Source of the DNA: Okibacterium sp. HSC-33S16
Lineage (GTDB): Bacteria; Actinomycetota; Actinomycetes; Actinomycetales; Microbacteriaceae
Assembly (NCBI RefSeq): GCF_024171565.1
Contig: NZ_JALJZZ010000001.1
Span: 372,001 to 436,000 of the forward strand
DNA: 64,000 nucleotides
Direction: 5' to 3'
How positions within the stretch are numbered: position 1 is the first letter of the stretch; each line of letters begins with the position of its first letter. The position numbers and the translations under genes are program-made. Below are positions 24,896-35,228 of the stretch, one piece after another. The notes under the pieces were generated by a model that did no database searches, had not been told where the DNA came from, and saw nothing but the letters and a program-made list of their open reading frames with translations.

Positions 24896-26449
24896 TTACG
24901 GCGATTCCAACGCGTCGGGATCCACGCCCCAGGCCATCAGTTCACTCCGGAAGTAGCTGGCTGCCTGGGCCGGATCCGCGACCGCGCACACGAACCCATC
25001 GGGACGCACGAGGTAGTACCGACCGGGCCGAAGCCGGGTTCGACCCGGTGTCGCGAACGCGTGAAACTCGACAGGCAGCTGCCGGGTGAACCGCACGGCG
25101 GCGCGAGCGTCGAATGGGCCGTAGACGTGCACTTGCCAGCGTGTTGAACGCAGCGCGGAAAGGTTCTCGCCCGTCCACGGCAGTCGCCGACCCACGACCG
25201 GGCCGCGTCGACCACGGCCCTCTTCTCTCGAAGCGTCGCTCATCCAGTAGTGAATGCGAATTTGCGAGAGATAGCCGAAGAGCCGTGGCGCGAGCGGGAG
25301 GCGTGGAATCCCGCGCACCAGGAGCGGAACGAGCAACCGGGCGAGCACCCGGCGTGCGAGTTGCATGGTGCCGGTCCCCGACGTGACCAGCCCGAACGCC
25401 CGATCCGTTGTCGAGACGAGCCGCTGTGCCACCGGCCGTCGCTCGGCGTCGTACCGGTCGAGGTACTCCGCGTTCGCCCGCCCAGCGAGCACATCGGCGA
25501 ACTTGAGCGCGAGGTTGTGGGCGTCCTGCAAGCCGGTGTTCATGCCCTGAGCGCCGACGGGGGAGTGCACGTGGCCGGCGTCCCCGGCCAGGAACACAGC
25601 CCCGTCGCGAAAGCGGTCGGCGACCCGGTGATGCACGCGGTATGTCGCGAACCACGTGGTCGCGCCATACTCGACCCCGAACACCTCGCGCATCTTGGCT
25701 CGCGCCGAGCGCTCACTCACCTCCGTGACGTGGTCAGACAGCCGAACAGTTCCTAACAATCGAAAATGAGAACCGGATGCCATCGGAAACGCCAGCAGAA
25801 ATGCATCCGTTCCGAAACGGAGAGTGACGGCATCCTCCTCAACTCCCGCAACGTCGTGGGCGTCAGCGACATAGAAGGTGTGCTCGTTTGTGACTCCCGT
25901 GAATGGAATCCGGCGGAGTCGCCGCACGGCAGACGAACCGCCGTCGGCGCCGACGACGTACCGGGCGAGGATGCGCCGGGTACCGTCCGGGCCGGTCACC
26001 GTCGCGATACAGCCGCCGGACGGGTCGTCGACCAGGTCTTCGAGCGCCGTGCTCCAGTGAACAGAACCGCCCAGGGCGTTGAGGTTCTCGCCGAGGATGC
26101 GCTCTGTTCGCGACTGCTCCAACACGAAGAGGCCGGGAAACGGTGTGAGGCCGGTACCCAACTGGCCGACCGGCACCGACCCGAACGAGTGCGATTCGAA
26201 GCCGGGTGACACTCGCCGTGCGGCAAACGCCTCGGCGGCGACGGCATCCGCAACGCCGAGCTGATCGTAGATCTCCATGGTTCGCGCCTGCACGACGAGC
26301 GCCCGCGACTCGCGGGTGGGTCCCTGCTTGGAATCCACCGTCAGAGCGTCCACGCCCGAGCGCTGCAACCAGTTGGCAAGCATCAGCCCGGTGGGGCCGG
26401 CGCCCACCACCAGGACGTCGACTCGTTCCTCGACCGGCAACGCGTGCAC
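24896..26449 (-). CDS. FAD-dependent aromatic monooxygenase (PheA/TfdB-type)
   Basis: A 517-residue class A flavoprotein hydroxylase. It has [15 protein letters not shown] (GxGxxG), the DG motif in [14 protein letters not shown], and the GD motif in [15 protein letters not shown] followed by [15 protein letters not shown]. The C-terminal ~110 residues form the thioredoxin-like domain of this family. Likely NAD(P)H- and O2-dependent hydroxylation of an aromatic or polyketide-like compound. The start GTG 26449 is supported by a leaderless -10. It is divergent from the F420-type oxidoreductase gene. Confidence 0.88.
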   Translation of the reverse strand: MHALPVEERVDVLVVGAGPTGLMLANWLQRSGVDALTVDSKQGPTRESRALVVQARTMEIYDQLGVADAVAAEAFAARRVSPGFESHSFGSVPVGQLGTGLTPFPGLFVLEQSRTERILGENLNALGGSVHWSTALEDLVDDPSGGCIATVTGPDGTRRILARYVVGADGGSSAVRRLRRIPFTGVTNEHTFYVADAHDVAGVEEDAVTLRFGTDAFLLAFPMASGSHFRLLGTVRLSDHVTEVSERSARAKMREVFGVEYGATTWFATYRVHHRVADRFRDGAVFLAGDAGHVHSPVGAQGMNTGLQDAHNLALKFADVLAGRANAEYLDRYDAERRPVAQRLVSTTDRAFGLVTSGTGTMQLARRVLARLLVPLLVRGIPRLPLAPRLFGYLSQIRIHYWMSDASREEGRGRRGPVVGRRLPWTGENLSALRSTRWQVHVYGPFDARAAVRFTRQLPVEFHAFATPGRTRLRPGRYYLVRPDGFVCAVADPAQAASYFRSELMAWGVDPDALESP

Positions 26450-26455
26450 AGCCCC

Positions 26456-26461
26456 ATGCTA
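26456..26461 (-). promoter_or_regulatory. Leaderless -10 for the FAD monooxygenase gene
   Basis: TAGCAT-GGGGCT-GTG(26449); the GGGG in the spacer is too close to act as an SD. Confidence 0.5.
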
Positions 26462-26541
26462 GGCATTTCACCGGGTGGCGACTACTACTCTGGTTAAGCG
26501 CTGCCGAATCGGCGGCGCAGGAAGACACCGAGGGGAGAGCT

Positions 26542-26994
26542 GTGCCACTGACCGGAGAATACGCACCGTCAACCGCTGACTGGGCTCGCGAGCAAGTGGA
26601 GCTTTACGAGAGCTCCGGAGGGACGAAAGGCACCACACTGCGCGGGCTGCCCGTCATCGTGCTCACCAGTGTTGGCTCCAAATCGGGCAAGCTCCGCAAG
26701 ACCGCGCTCATGCGGGTCGAGCACGAGGGTGCATACGCGGTCGTCGCCTCTCTGGGCGGAGCACCGAAACACCCGGTCTGGTACTTCAACCTGCTGAAGG
26801 AACCGCACGTTGAGCTTCAGGACGGACCGGAGAAGCACGACTACCTCGCGCGCGAGGTCACGGGCGAGGAGAAGAGCGTGTGGTGGGAGCGTGCCGTTGC
26901 CGCGTACCCGCCGTACTCGGACTACCAGGAGAAGACCGACCGCGAAATCCCCGTGTTCGTTCTTGAGCGGATGTCGGACGACACAGCGTCCTGA
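26542..26994 (+). CDS. Nitroreductase-family deazaflavin (F420)-dependent oxidoreductase
   Basis: A 150-residue Ddn-family protein (split beta-barrel). Typical segments are [29 protein letters not shown] and [10 protein letters not shown], then the end [14 protein letters not shown]. Mycobacterial Ddn reduces quinones and nitroimidazoles with F420H2; paralogues bind FMN, F420 or haem-like ligands, so the cofactor is inferred. GTG 26542 follows GGGGAG at a good distance. It is divergent from the FAD monooxygenase. Confidence 0.85.
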   Translation: MPLTGEYAPSTADWAREQVELYESSGGTKGTTLRGLPVIVLTSVGSKSGKLRKTALMRVEHEGAYAVVASLGGAPKHPVWYFNLLKEPHVELQDGPEKHDYLAREVTGEEKSVWWERAVAAYPPYSDYQEKTDREIPVFVLERMSDDTAS

Positions 26995-27033
26995 TCGCCC
27001 GGCGGTCCGTTCGCTGACGCCGTCGATCCTGCT

Positions 27034-27840
27034 CTAGCCCACGTGGTAGACAGGATCGATGGCCAGCAGGAAGATCCCGGTCCAGTGGCAGAGGAACGCG
27101 AGAACCGTGCACACGTGGAAGATCTCGTGGAACCCGAAGTGCCCGGGCACCGGGTTCGGCTTCTTGAGCGCGTAGACCACCGCGCCTCCGGTGTAGAGCA
27201 ATCCACCGACGATGATGAGGGTCATCGTGGTCGGGTTGGCCTGGAAGATGTCGACGAGGTACATCACAGCGGCCCAGCCCAGGGCGATGTACAGCAGCAC
27301 GTAGAGCCAGCGCGGCGCGTGGATCCAGAAGACCCGGAAGCCGATGCCGATGACGGCGCCCGCCCAGACCAGGGCGAGCAGAAGGTTCCCCTTCTCCGGC
27401 GGCAGGGCGAGCATCGCGATGGGCGTGTAGCTCCCGGCGATGAGCAGGAAGATGTTGGCGTGGTCGAGGCGCTTGAGCAGGATCCGGGCCTCTGCTGACC
27501 AGGTGAACCGGTGGTAGAGCGCGCTGATGCCAAAGAGCAGCAGTGAGGTGAGCGCGAACACCGCGGTGCTGAGCTTGGCCGCGGTTCCCTGCGCGGCAAG
27601 CACGAGCACGATGCCAGCGACGATCGCCACCGGGGTGGTCCCAGCGTGGATCCAGCCGCGCCAGGTCGGCTTGACGTCTTCCGGTGACGGCACCGACGCG
27701 TCGATGACCGGGATATTCGGCAGGTCGGCACCGCGCTCATCATCCGCGTGCACGGCAGCATCTGCGGGGGTGCGCGGCGAGCGAAGTTCGTCTGCGGTGT
27801 CGGAGACACCGTTCGGTCGCGGTGACTCGTTGTCGGACAT
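27034..27840 (-). CDS. Hemolysin III family membrane protein
   Basis: A 268-residue protein. After a ~65-residue charged N-terminal extension come seven membrane helices of the HlyIII/PAQR-like family. Conserved polar residues are in ISALYHRFTW, RLDHANIFLLIAGSYTP and HFGFHEIFHVCTVLAFLCH, the putative metal-binding His cluster. The hemolysin name is historical; these proteins may be metal-dependent hydrolases or transporters. It is divergent from the Z-prenyl synthase gene, as for Rv1085c and Rv1086 in M. tuberculosis. TATTCT lies 7 nt before the ATG. Confidence 0.9.
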   Translation of the reverse strand: MSDNESPRPNGVSDTADELRSPRTPADAAVHADDERGADLPNIPVIDASVPSPEDVKPTWRGWIHAGTTPVAIVAGIVLVLAAQGTAAKLSTAVFALTSLLLFGISALYHRFTWSAEARILLKRLDHANIFLLIAGSYTPIAMLALPPEKGNLLLALVWAGAVIGIGFRVFWIHAPRWLYVLLYIALGWAAVMYLVDIFQANPTTMTLIIVGGLLYTGGAVVYALKKPNPVPGHFGFHEIFHVCTVLAFLCHWTGIFLLAIDPVYHVG

Positions 27841-27889
27841 AGAAGACAGAATACAAGCCGCTCACGCGAAGCTCTGACGGAATGTGCAC

Positions 27890-27895
27890 TAACGT
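27890..27895 (+). promoter_or_regulatory. Leaderless -10 for the Z-prenyl synthase gene
   Basis: TAACGT-N6-GTG(27902). An ATG follows immediately as the second codon. Confidence 0.45.
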
Positions 27896-27901
27896 AACTG
27901 T

Positions 27902-28687
27902 GTGATGAAGAGTGGGACGAAGCCTGGTTCCGGCTTTCTTTACAACCTGTACCAGAAGCGCATCCGCCGCGGGTTGAGCGGCGCTGCCCTGCCGCACCAT
28001 GTGGCCATGATCATCGACGGCAACCGTCGCTGGGCTAAGCAGCTCGGCTACGAGACGGCTGCGCACGGACACCGGGCGGGCGCCGCCAAGATGCGTGAGT
28101 TCCTCGAATGGTGCGATGACATTGGCGTTCAGGTCGTCACCCTGTACCTGCTCTCCAGCGACAACCTCACCTCACGCTCATCCGACGAGCTCCACGACCT
28201 CGTCGAGATCATTGCCGACCTCGCCGAAGAGCTCTCGCACTACCGCGACTGGCGGGTCAAGCACGTCGGTTCCACCGACGGACTGCCTGAGCCGCTCGTG
28301 GCGACCCTCGAGGCCGCCGAGGCGCGGACCGCACAGAAGTCTGGGCTGCACATCAACCTCGCCGTTGGCTACGGCGGTCGCACCGAGATCGTCGACGCCA
28401 TGCGCAGCATCGTCGAAACCCATTCCCGCAAGGGCGGCAACCTGGAGACACTGGCCGAGCTGCTCACCCCCGACCTGATCGGCGAGCACCTCTATACCAG
28501 TGGCCAACCCGATCCCGACCTCGTCATCCGTACATCGGGCGAACAGCGGCTCAGCGACTTCATGCTGTGGCAGAGCGCACACAGCGAGTTTTACTTCGTC
28601 GAGGCGCTCGGTCCCGACCTGCGTGAGGTGGACTTTCTCCGCGCGATGCGTGACTATTCCCGACGCCAACGCCGCTTCGGCGGATAG
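27902..28687 (+). CDS. uppS: cis-Prenyl (isoprenyl diphosphate) synthase, UppS family
   Basis: A 261-residue cis-prenyltransferase. The substrate loop is HVAMIIDGNRRWAK (catalytic Asp), then YLLSSDNLTS, and the C-terminal signature DLVIRTSGEQRLSDFMLWQ. It condenses isopentenyl diphosphate in the Z configuration for polyprenyl carriers. The synteny with hemolysin III matches M. tuberculosis Rv1086, a short-chain Z-farnesyl diphosphate synthase, so the product may be short rather than undecaprenyl. The next gene starts 9 nt after its stop. Confidence 0.9.
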   Translation: MMKSGTKPGSGFLYNLYQKRIRRGLSGAALPHHVAMIIDGNRRWAKQLGYETAAHGHRAGAAKMREFLEWCDDIGVQVVTLYLLSSDNLTSRSSDELHDLVEIIADLAEELSHYRDWRVKHVGSTDGLPEPLVATLEAAEARTAQKSGLHINLAVGYGGRTEIVDAMRSIVETHSRKGGNLETLAELLTPDLIGEHLYTSGQPDPDLVIRTSGEQRLSDFMLWQSAHSEFYFVEALGPDLREVDFLRAMRDYSRRQRRFGG

Positions 28688-28696
28688 GAGTACCCC

Positions 28697-29818
28697 GTGG
28701 CTGAGCTCTCAGACTTTCTCGCCGACTTCGACAGCGACCCCGGTTACCTCGACTACGCGAGCATCGGGCCGTTGTCGGTGGCCGCCCAGGCAGAACAGCG
28801 GGTATCGCTCGAACTGCTGGGGCGCGCCCGCTTCGGCGGACTCGGCGCATTCGCGGCGCAGGACGAACGGATGCGCACCGCCGTTGCGGCGGTGACCGGA
28901 TTTAGCCCGTCGCAGGTTGTCGCCCAGCCGAACACGAGCATGGGACTCATGCACGCCATGTTCGGCATGACCGGGAGTGTGCTCATCTCCGCGGCCGATT
29001 TCCCGAGCCTTCCGTTCGCTGCGGTGCGGGCCGCTGAATCGATGCACGTGCTGACTCCCGTGTGGCTCGATACGGATGGCGGCCGCGTGACTCCTCACGC
29101 CATCAAAGAGCAACTCACACCGAGCATCACGGCGGTGGCCGTGAGCCTCGTCGATTCGCGCACCGGTTACCTCGCGGACATTGAGGGTATCCGGCAGGTC
29201 ATCGGCGATCGGCTGCTGATTGTCGATGCCATCCAGGGCTTCACGATTGTGGATGCTCCGTTCGAGGCCGCCGATGTGGTGGTCTCCGGCGGGCGGAAGT
29301 GGGCACGTGCCGGCTGGGGAACGGGCTTTATGGCGCTGAGCGATCGTGCGCTGGAACACCTGGTTCCCGTGGTCAGCGGCTATACCGGGACGGATGAGGA
29401 CTGGCCGTGGGATTCCGTGCCCCCGCCCACCTCGGGCGCTGCGGCGTATTCGGTGTCGCGCCCGGACCCGACAGCCGAAGCGCGGTTCGCAGCTTCGCTG
29501 GAGCTTGTGGCATCCGTGGGAATATCGGTGATCTCTGAGGCCGTGACGTCTCGCGTCAGCGACGTGATTGAGCTGGCTGACGAATTCGGCGTCGCGGTCG
29601 CATCGTCTCGCGCGGAGAACGAACGTGCCGGCATTGTCGTGCTCGACCCGCCGGACGAGCAGGTCAGCCTGCTGGTCGCGTCGCTGCACAATCACGGGGT
29701 CACAGCGACGGCCAGGCAGAACAAGATCCGGCTGTCGGTGCACGCGGGGACGAGCGAGGAGACGCTCGGAATGCTGCGGGACGCGCTCGTGTCGTTCCAG
29801 ACCGCCGTCGCATACTGA
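28697..29818 (+). CDS. Aminotransferase class V-fold PLP enzyme
   Basis: A 373-residue fold-I PLP enzyme related to cysteine desulphurases and isopenicillin epimerases. It begins with GYLDYASIGPLS, has LLIVDAIQGF (Asp for the pyridine nitrogen) and the PLP lysine in VVSGGRKWARAGWGTGFM. It lacks an obvious conserved Cys loop of SufS type, so a lyase, epimerase or transaminase role is more likely; the substrate is unknown. The start GTG 28697 follows AGGAG and lies 9 nt after uppS, so they are co-transcribed. Confidence 0.82.
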   Translation: MAELSDFLADFDSDPGYLDYASIGPLSVAAQAEQRVSLELLGRARFGGLGAFAAQDERMRTAVAAVTGFSPSQVVAQPNTSMGLMHAMFGMTGSVLISAADFPSLPFAAVRAAESMHVLTPVWLDTDGGRVTPHAIKEQLTPSITAVAVSLVDSRTGYLADIEGIRQVIGDRLLIVDAIQGFTIVDAPFEAADVVVSGGRKWARAGWGTGFMALSDRALEHLVPVVSGYTGTDEDWPWDSVPPPTSGAAAYSVSRPDPTAEARFAASLELVASVGISVISEAVTSRVSDVIELADEFGVAVASSRAENERAGIVVLDPPDEQVSLLVASLHNHGVTATARQNKIRLSVHAGTSEETLGMLRDALVSFQTAVAY

Positions 29819-30013
29819 CACTCGGTGTGGGGGCAGTGTTCACCGCGCCGCAACCTGGGCTTCAGCGTGTCGTTCGGTTCTCGCCCGCCCGGCGTCGTAG
29901 CGTTCCAGTTATCAGGTACGGCACCTGATCGAGACGGCCACATAAGTTCGACTCGAAACTGGTAGTGGCTGCTCGTGTGAGAGAACCGGACCCCGGTCCG
30001 GCTGGGAGTGGCT

Positions 30014-31387
30014 ATGACCGCGACACGAACCTCAGCACCATCACAACGACAGGAAAGGACCGAGCACCGCACAGCTGCAGAGCAATCGTCAAAGCAAACC
30101 GAGCGTACCTATGTATTGGATACCTCGGTTTTGTTGTCTGACCCGAAGGCGTTCTTTCGGTTCGCCGAACACGCAATCGTCATTCCGGTGGTGGTGATCT
30201 CCGAGCTTGAGGGCAAGCGGAACGACCCGGAGATCGGTTACTTCGCCCGCCAGGCGCTGCGGATTCTCGACGAGCTGAGGATCGAGCACGAGCGACTGGA
30301 CTTCCCGGTGCCGGTGGGGGAGGGCGGCTCACTGCGGGTCGAGCTCAATCACTCGAATATGGCGGTGCTGCCGAGCGGACTGCAGCTCGGCGATAACGAC
30401 TCGCGGATCCTCGCTGTGGCGCTCAACCTCGCGAACGACGGCCTCGCGGTCACCGTGGTGTCAAAGGACCTGCCGCTTCGCGTGAAGGCAGCGTCGATCG
30501 GGCTCAGCGCCGAAGAGTATCTCGCCGAACAGGCCGTCGACTCGGGCTGGACCGGGATGACGGACATTCGGGTGTCGCCTGAGGAGATGAGTGACCTGTA
30601 CGAGAGTGAGGTCGGGTTGTCGAAGGCCGTGGAGAGCCTCCCAGTCAACACCGGGCTCATCATTCACTCCGACCGCGGGTCTGCGCTCGGGCGAGTGACC
30701 GGGAAGCGCGAGTTCAAGCTCGTTCGCGGCGACCGTGACGTGTTCGGGCTGCACGGCCGAAGCGCTGAGCAGCGGCTCGCCATTGACCTGTTGCTCGACC
30801 CTGAGGTCGGCATTGTGTCGTTGGGAGGTCGAGCCGGGACGGGGAAGTCTGCACTCGCCCTCTGCGCGGGACTTGAAGCCGTTCTCGAGCGACAGCAGCA
30901 CCGGAAAATCATGGTGTTCCGCCCGCTCTACGCTGTCGGCGGCCAGGAGCTCGGTTACCTGCCCGGTGACCAGGGCGACAAGATGAGTCCCTGGGGCCAG
31001 GCGGTGTTCGACACCCTGGGTTCGGTAGTCTCGCAGAACGTGCTCGATGAGGTGATCGAACGAGACCTGCTGGAGGTGCTGCCGCTCACGCACATTCGCG
31101 GTCGCTCGCTGCACGACGCCTACGTGATCGTTGACGAGGCACAGTCGCTCGAGCGCAATGTGCTCCTCACTGTGCTGTCGCGGATCGGACAGAACTCACG
31201 GGTCATCCTCACGCACGATGTCGCCCAACGCGACAACTTGCGGGTGGGGCGGCACGACGGTGTCGCATCCGTTATCGAAGCGCTCAAGGGACACGACCTG
31301 TTCGGACACATCACCCTTACCCGGTCGGAACGGAGCTCGATCGCAGCCCTCGTCACCGAACTGCTGGAGGGCAACGAACTGGCCTGA
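30014..31387 (+). CDS. phoH2: PhoH2-type protein: PIN RNase fused to PhoH ATPase
   Basis: A 457-residue fusion. The N-terminal PIN domain (about residues 28-170) shows [19 protein letters not shown] and [12 protein letters not shown], whose acidic residues form the RNase site. The C-terminal PhoH domain has the P-loop [12 protein letters not shown], Walker [12 protein letters not shown] and a C-terminal arginine region. PhoH2 proteins unwind and cleave RNA. ATG 30014 follows GGGAG; GTG 30008 is an alternative. A phoH2 (Rv1095) lies in the corresponding M. tuberculosis stretch, supporting a core gene. Confidence 0.92.
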   Translation: MTATRTSAPSQRQERTEHRTAAEQSSKQTERTYVLDTSVLLSDPKAFFRFAEHAIVIPVVVISELEGKRNDPEIGYFARQALRILDELRIEHERLDFPVPVGEGGSLRVELNHSNMAVLPSGLQLGDNDSRILAVALNLANDGLAVTVVSKDLPLRVKAASIGLSAEEYLAEQAVDSGWTGMTDIRVSPEEMSDLYESEVGLSKAVESLPVNTGLIIHSDRGSALGRVTGKREFKLVRGDRDVFGLHGRSAEQRLAIDLLLDPEVGIVSLGGRAGTGKSALALCAGLEAVLERQQHRKIMVFRPLYAVGGQELGYLPGDQGDKMSPWGQAVFDTLGSVVSQNVLDEVIERDLLEVLPLTHIRGRSLHDAYVIVDEAQSLERNVLLTVLSRIGQNSRVILTHDVAQRDNLRVGRHDGVASVIEALKGHDLFGHITLTRSERSSIAALVTELLEGNELA

Positions 31388-31445
31388 CCCGCCGTCACGC
31401 GCAGCCGGGCTGTGGATAACCCGCACGCGGGTGTCGCAGCCCGGC

Positions 31446-31451
31446 TAGCGT
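31446..31451 (+). promoter_or_regulatory. Leaderless -10 for the prepilin peptidase gene
   Basis: TAGCGT-GAGGCC-ATG(31458). Confidence 0.5.
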
Positions 31452-31457
31452 GAGGCC

Positions 31458-32054
31458 ATGATTCTCGCGGGAGATCGAGACACAGCGCGGAGCACTCGTG
31501 CCCGTGACCTGGTCGCGCTCCTCGCGATGGCGGGTGTCCTCGGTGCCATTGGTGTTCTGGCCGTCGGTGTGCGCCCGCTCGCGATCGCCGTGGTCGCGAT
31601 TGCCGCCGTCACCGAGACACTCGTGCGCGGAGACATCGAGCGGCACCGGCTGCCGAATCGCCTCGTGCTTCCGCTCTACCCGATCGTTGCGCTGAGTGTC
31701 GGAGCAGACGCGGTCGTGCTCGGCCGTGAACCGCTCAGCGCGCTCACTGCCGGCGCCGGCTGGTTCGCCTTTCTCCTGGTGCTTTGCGTTGCCGGCGGCC
31801 TGGGCATGGGCGACGTGAAGCTCGGCGGCGTGCTCGGGCTCTGCCTCGGGAGCCTCGGGCTTGCCGCAGCCGGTGCTGGACTCGTGATCGCTTTTGGCAC
31901 CGGAGCGATCGCCGGGCTGATCGTGCTCGTGCGACCGGGAGGTGGGGTGGCGGACGCGAGACGACGGCGCCGGATCCCGTTCGGTCCGTTCCTCCTGGCC
32001 GGCTTCTGGATCACGGTGGTGTGCTTCCCGGTGCTGACAGGGAGCACGGCTTAG
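31458..32054 (+). CDS. Prepilin peptidase (A24 family, short TadV/FlaK type)
   Basis: A 198-residue membrane aspartyl protease with about six helices. The two catalytic aspartates are seen in RGDIERHRLPNR and in GLGMGDVKLGG, the GxGD motif. It lacks the N-terminal methylase domain of PilD, as in TadV and archaeal FlaK types. It would process type IV or Flp pilin signal peptides at the membrane, but no pilin genes lie in this window. The downstream aldo/keto reductase has its own promoter. Confidence 0.85.
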   Translation: MILAGDRDTARSTRARDLVALLAMAGVLGAIGVLAVGVRPLAIAVVAIAAVTETLVRGDIERHRLPNRLVLPLYPIVALSVGADAVVLGREPLSALTAGAGWFAFLLVLCVAGGLGMGDVKLGGVLGLCLGSLGLAAAGAGLVIAFGTGAIAGLIVLVRPGGGVADARRRRRIPFGPFLLAGFWITVVCFPVLTGSTA

Positions 32055-32057
32055 TCT
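32052..32057 (+). promoter_or_regulatory. Leaderless-type -10 for the aldo/keto reductase gene
   Basis: TAGTCT-GGGGGA-ATG(32064). It overlaps the stop region of the prepilin peptidase gene; the G-rich spacer could also serve as an SD. Confidence 0.45.
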
Positions 32058-32063
32058 GGGGGA

Positions 32064-33047
32064 ATGGAACAACGCACTCTCGGACGCACCGGTCGTCCTG
32101 TCTCAATTGTCGGCCTCGGTACCTGGCAGCTCGGAGCGGACTGGGGTGAGGTGTCGGAGAACGACGCGCTCGCCGTCCTCGACGCCTCGGTGGACGCCGG
32201 CGTCACCTTCTTCGACACCGCCGACGTCTATGGGGATGGCCGGAGCGAAACGGTCATTGGCCGGTACCTCGCGGCTCACCCGGATGTCAACGTTACGGTC
32301 GCCACCAAGATGGGGCGGCGCGAAGCGCAGGACCCCGCGAACTTCACACTCGCGAAGTTCCGGGAGTGGACCGACCGGTCACGCCGCAACCTCGGTGTTG
32401 ACCGGCTCGACCTCGTGCAGTTGCACTGCCCGCCGACTCCGGTGTTCTCCTCGGATGAGGTCTACGACGCCCTGGACACGCTCGTCGCAGACGGAGCGAT
32501 CGCGAACTACGGTGTGAGCGTCGAGACCACCGAGGAAGCGCTGGCTGCGATTGCACGGCCGGGAACGGCATCCGTTCAAATAATCTTCAATGCGTTCCGC
32601 CTCAAGCCCCTCGACGAGGTGTTGCCGGCGGCTCGCGAAGCCGGTGTGGGCATCATCGCGCGAGTGCCCCTGGCGTCGGGGCTGCTGAGCGGTCGGTACA
32701 CGACAGACACTGAGTTCGCCGAGAACGACCACCGCACCTTCAACCGCGATGGCAGCGCTTTCGACGTGGGCGAAACCTTCTCGGGAGTGGACTTCGCGAC
32801 CGGAGTTCGCGCGGCGACCGAGCTGTCGGCATTCGTTCCGGAAGGGCTCACGCCGGCCCAGGCCGCCATCGCCTGGGTGACCCAGCAGCTCGGCGTTTCG
32901 ACGGTCATTCCGGGAGCCCGGTCCATCGCCCAGGCGACCTCGAACGCGACGGCCGGCACCACCGGCGCTTTGCCGCAGGAGTACCTCGACGCCGTGCGCT
33001 CGATTTACGACACCAACTTCCGGGCCGCGATCCACGACCGCTGGTAG
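32064..33047 (+). CDS. Aldo/keto reductase
   Basis: A 327-residue (beta/alpha)8 NADPH oxidoreductase. The catalytic tetrad is seen as Asp and Tyr in FFDTADVYGDG, Lys in VATKMGRR and His in LVQLHCPP. It ends with the nucleotide-binding STVIPGARS segment. It reduces carbonyl compounds; substrate unknown. It resembles the group of L-glyceraldehyde-3-phosphate or general stress reductases. A strong bidirectional terminator follows. Confidence 0.92.
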   Translation: MEQRTLGRTGRPVSIVGLGTWQLGADWGEVSENDALAVLDASVDAGVTFFDTADVYGDGRSETVIGRYLAAHPDVNVTVATKMGRREAQDPANFTLAKFREWTDRSRRNLGVDRLDLVQLHCPPTPVFSSDEVYDALDTLVADGAIANYGVSVETTEEALAAIARPGTASVQIIFNAFRLKPLDEVLPAAREAGVGIIARVPLASGLLSGRYTTDTEFAENDHRTFNRDGSAFDVGETFSGVDFATGVRAATELSAFVPEGLTPAQAAIAWVTQQLGVSTVIPGARSIAQATSNATAGTTGALPQEYLDAVRSIYDTNFRAAIHDRW

Positions 33048-33057
33048 TCAAAGACGG

Positions 33058-33099
33058 AAAAACCGGCTGTGCGGGTCAGACCCGCACAGCCGGTTTTTT
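33058..33099. terminator. Bidirectional terminator between the aldo/keto reductase and fum genes
   Basis: AAAAACCGGCTGTGCGGGT pairs with ACCCGCACAGCCGGTTTTTT around a 3-nt loop (CAG), with A and T tracts on both sides. Confidence 0.92.
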
Positions 33100-33133
33100 C
33101 TTGTCGTGAAGCTTCGTGACGCTTGGTGAAGCC

Positions 33134-34531
33134 CTAGCCCGGGTGGGTCATCGAGAGCAGGTCGAGCGCTGAATCCAACTGCTCCTCGGTGATGTCGCCG
33201 CGCTCAACGAAGCCCAGCGCGACAACGGCCTCGCGAACCGTGATTCCTTCGGCAACGGAGTGCTTGGCGATCTTCGCGGCCTTCTCGTAGCCGATGATCT
33301 TGTTCAGCGGGGTCACAATCGACGGGCTCATGCCGGCGAGGGCAGCGGCACGCTCGGTGTTCGCCTCGAGACCGTCGATGGTTTTGTCGGCCAGCACCCG
33401 GCTCGCGTTGGAGAGCAGGCGGATCGACTCGAGCAGGGCCGTTCCCATGACGGGGATCTGCACGTTGAGTTCGAATGATCCCGATGCGCCGCTCCACGCA
33501 ATGGTGGCGTCGTTTCCGATGACACGCGAGGCGACCATGAGAACGGCTTCGGGGATGACGGGGTTGACCTTGCCCGGCATGATCGAGGAACCCGGCTGCA
33601 GGTCCGGAATGTGTAGTTCACCGAGTCCGGTATTGGGGCCGGAGCCCATCCAGCGCAGGTCGTTGCAGATCTTAGTGATGCTCACCGCAATCGTGCGAAG
33701 AGCACCGGATGCCTCGACGAGACCATCGCGGTTCGCTTGCGCCTCGAAGTGGTCGGCTGCTTCGGTGATCGGAAGTTCGGTGTCTTCCTGGAGCAACTGG
33801 ATGACGAGCTGCGGGAAGCCCTGCGGGGTGTTGATGCCGGTTCCGACGGCTGTTCCGCCGAGGGGAACTTCGGCAACGCGGGGGAGTGCGGTGCGAACAC
33901 GCTCGATGCCGAGGCGGATCTGGCGCGCATAGCCGCCGAATTCCTGGCCCAGGGTGACGGGCGTTGCGTCCATCAGGTGGGTGCGGCCTGACTTGACCGC
34001 GTCCTTCCACAGTTCGGCCTTGGCCTCGAGCGAGACGGCGAGGTGGTCAAGGGCCGGGATGAGGTCGTCGATGAGTGCGCTGGTGACGGCGATGTGCACG
34101 GAGGTCGGAAAAACGTCGTTCGACGACTGTGAGCAGTTCACGTGGTCATTCGGGTGCACCGGGGAACCGAGTCGGGTGGAGGCGAGGCTCGCCAGCACCT
34201 CGTTCATGTTCATGTTGGAGGAGGTTCCTGAGCCGGTCTGGTAGACGTCGATCGGGAACTGGCTGTCGTGGCTGCCGGCAATAACCTCGTCTGCCGCGCT
34301 GCCGATGGCCTCGGCGATGGCTGAGTCAAGAACGCCGAGCCTGGCGTTGGCCGCAGCGGCGGCCTTCTTGATTCGGGCGAGCGCGGCGATCTGCGCCGAC
34401 TCGAGTCCCGAGCCTGAGATCGGGAAGTTCTCGACGGCGCGCTGGGTCTGGGCGCTGTAGAGCGCCGAGCGGGGAACCCGCACTTCACCCATCGTGTCGT
34501 GCTCGATGCGGTAGTCGGTTGTGTCTGACAC
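33134..34531 (-). CDS. fumC: Class II fumarate hydratase
   Basis: A 465-residue fumarase of the aspartase/fumarase superfamily, interconverting fumarate and malate in the TCA cycle. It has [14 protein letters not shown], the [14 protein letters not shown] segment and the flexible signature loop [12 protein letters not shown] with the catalytic Ser. The start is GTG 34531 ([15 protein letters not shown]), with GAGGAG upstream. It is the last gene of a minus-strand operon, xseA-xseB-DUF4245-carbonic anhydrase-fum, and starts 31 nt after the carbonic anhydrase stop. Confidence 0.95.
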   Translation of the reverse strand: MSDTTDYRIEHDTMGEVRVPRSALYSAQTQRAVENFPISGSGLESAQIAALARIKKAAAAANARLGVLDSAIAEAIGSAADEVIAGSHDSQFPIDVYQTGSGTSSNMNMNEVLASLASTRLGSPVHPNDHVNCSQSSNDVFPTSVHIAVTSALIDDLIPALDHLAVSLEAKAELWKDAVKSGRTHLMDATPVTLGQEFGGYARQIRLGIERVRTALPRVAEVPLGGTAVGTGINTPQGFPQLVIQLLQEDTELPITEAADHFEAQANRDGLVEASGALRTIAVSITKICNDLRWMGSGPNTGLGELHIPDLQPGSSIMPGKVNPVIPEAVLMVASRVIGNDATIAWSGASGSFELNVQIPVMGTALLESIRLLSNASRVLADKTIDGLEANTERAAALAGMSPSIVTPLNKIIGYEKAAKIAKHSVAEGITVREAVVALGFVERGDITEEQLDSALDLLSMTHPG

Positions 34532-34562
34532 TGTCTGTGGTCTCCTCGTGGTTGGTCCGACG

Positions 34563-35228
34563 CTACTTTGCGGCGGAGTCGGTAGTGATGTCGGCGGGTG
34601 AAATGTTTCCGACGATGATGTCGGCAACGGCAGTGCCCTCGTGCAGCTTGTAGTTCGCTCCAACGATGCCAAGCACTCCGCGGGCGACCGCGTCGCTCAC
34701 GAGCTCGGATCGCTCGAGCAGTTCGGCGACCGTGTCACGCAGGTGCTCGCGGCCGACCTCGCTGGCGTCGACGCTGGCGGGGTCGTGCCCGTTTCCGCCG
34801 GACACACGGCGGACTGCCGGAACGATCTGCTGGATGAGTCCATCGATGTACGGAGACACCGACTCGGCCTCAGGCGCGATGGAGTCGATCGCCGCACGAA
34901 CCGCACCGCATTCGTCGTGCCCCAGGACGACGATGAGCGGAACCTCAAGAACCCCGACCGCGTACTCGATCGATCCGATCACCGAGTCGGAGATGACCTG
35001 ACCGGCGTTTCGAACGACGAAAAGATCGCCAAGTCCCTTGTCGAAGATGATCTCGGCGGCCAGCCGAGAGTCTGAGCAGCCGAAGAGCACGACGTCAGGT
35101 TTCTGCACGTGGGCGAGTGACTCGCGGCGTTCAATATCCTGACGCGGATGCCGTGGCTCCCCGGCAACGAATCGCGCGTTGCCCCGCATCATGACTTCCC
35201 ACGCCTTGGTTGGTCTGGTTGTTGGCAT
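34563..35228 (-). CDS. Beta-class carbonic anhydrase
   Basis: A 221-residue beta-carbonic anhydrase, which interconverts CO2 and bicarbonate. The zinc ligands are Cys51 in GCSDSR, His104 and Cys107 in GHDECGA, with the Asp53-Arg55 dyad. The ATG overlaps the stop of the DUF4245 gene by 4 nt (ATGA), so translation is coupled. Its place between exonuclease VII and fumarase genes probably reflects actinobacterial synteny rather than a shared pathway. Confidence 0.94.
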   Translation of the reverse strand: MPTTRPTKAWEVMMRGNARFVAGEPRHPRQDIERRESLAHVQKPDVVLFGCSDSRLAAEIIFDKGLGDLFVVRNAGQVISDSVIGSIEYAVGVLEVPLIVVLGHDECGAVRAAIDSIAPEAESVSPYIDGLIQQIVPAVRRVSGGNGHDPASVDASEVGREHLRDTVAELLERSELVSDAVARGVLGIVGANYKLHEGTAVADIIVGNISPADITTDSAAK

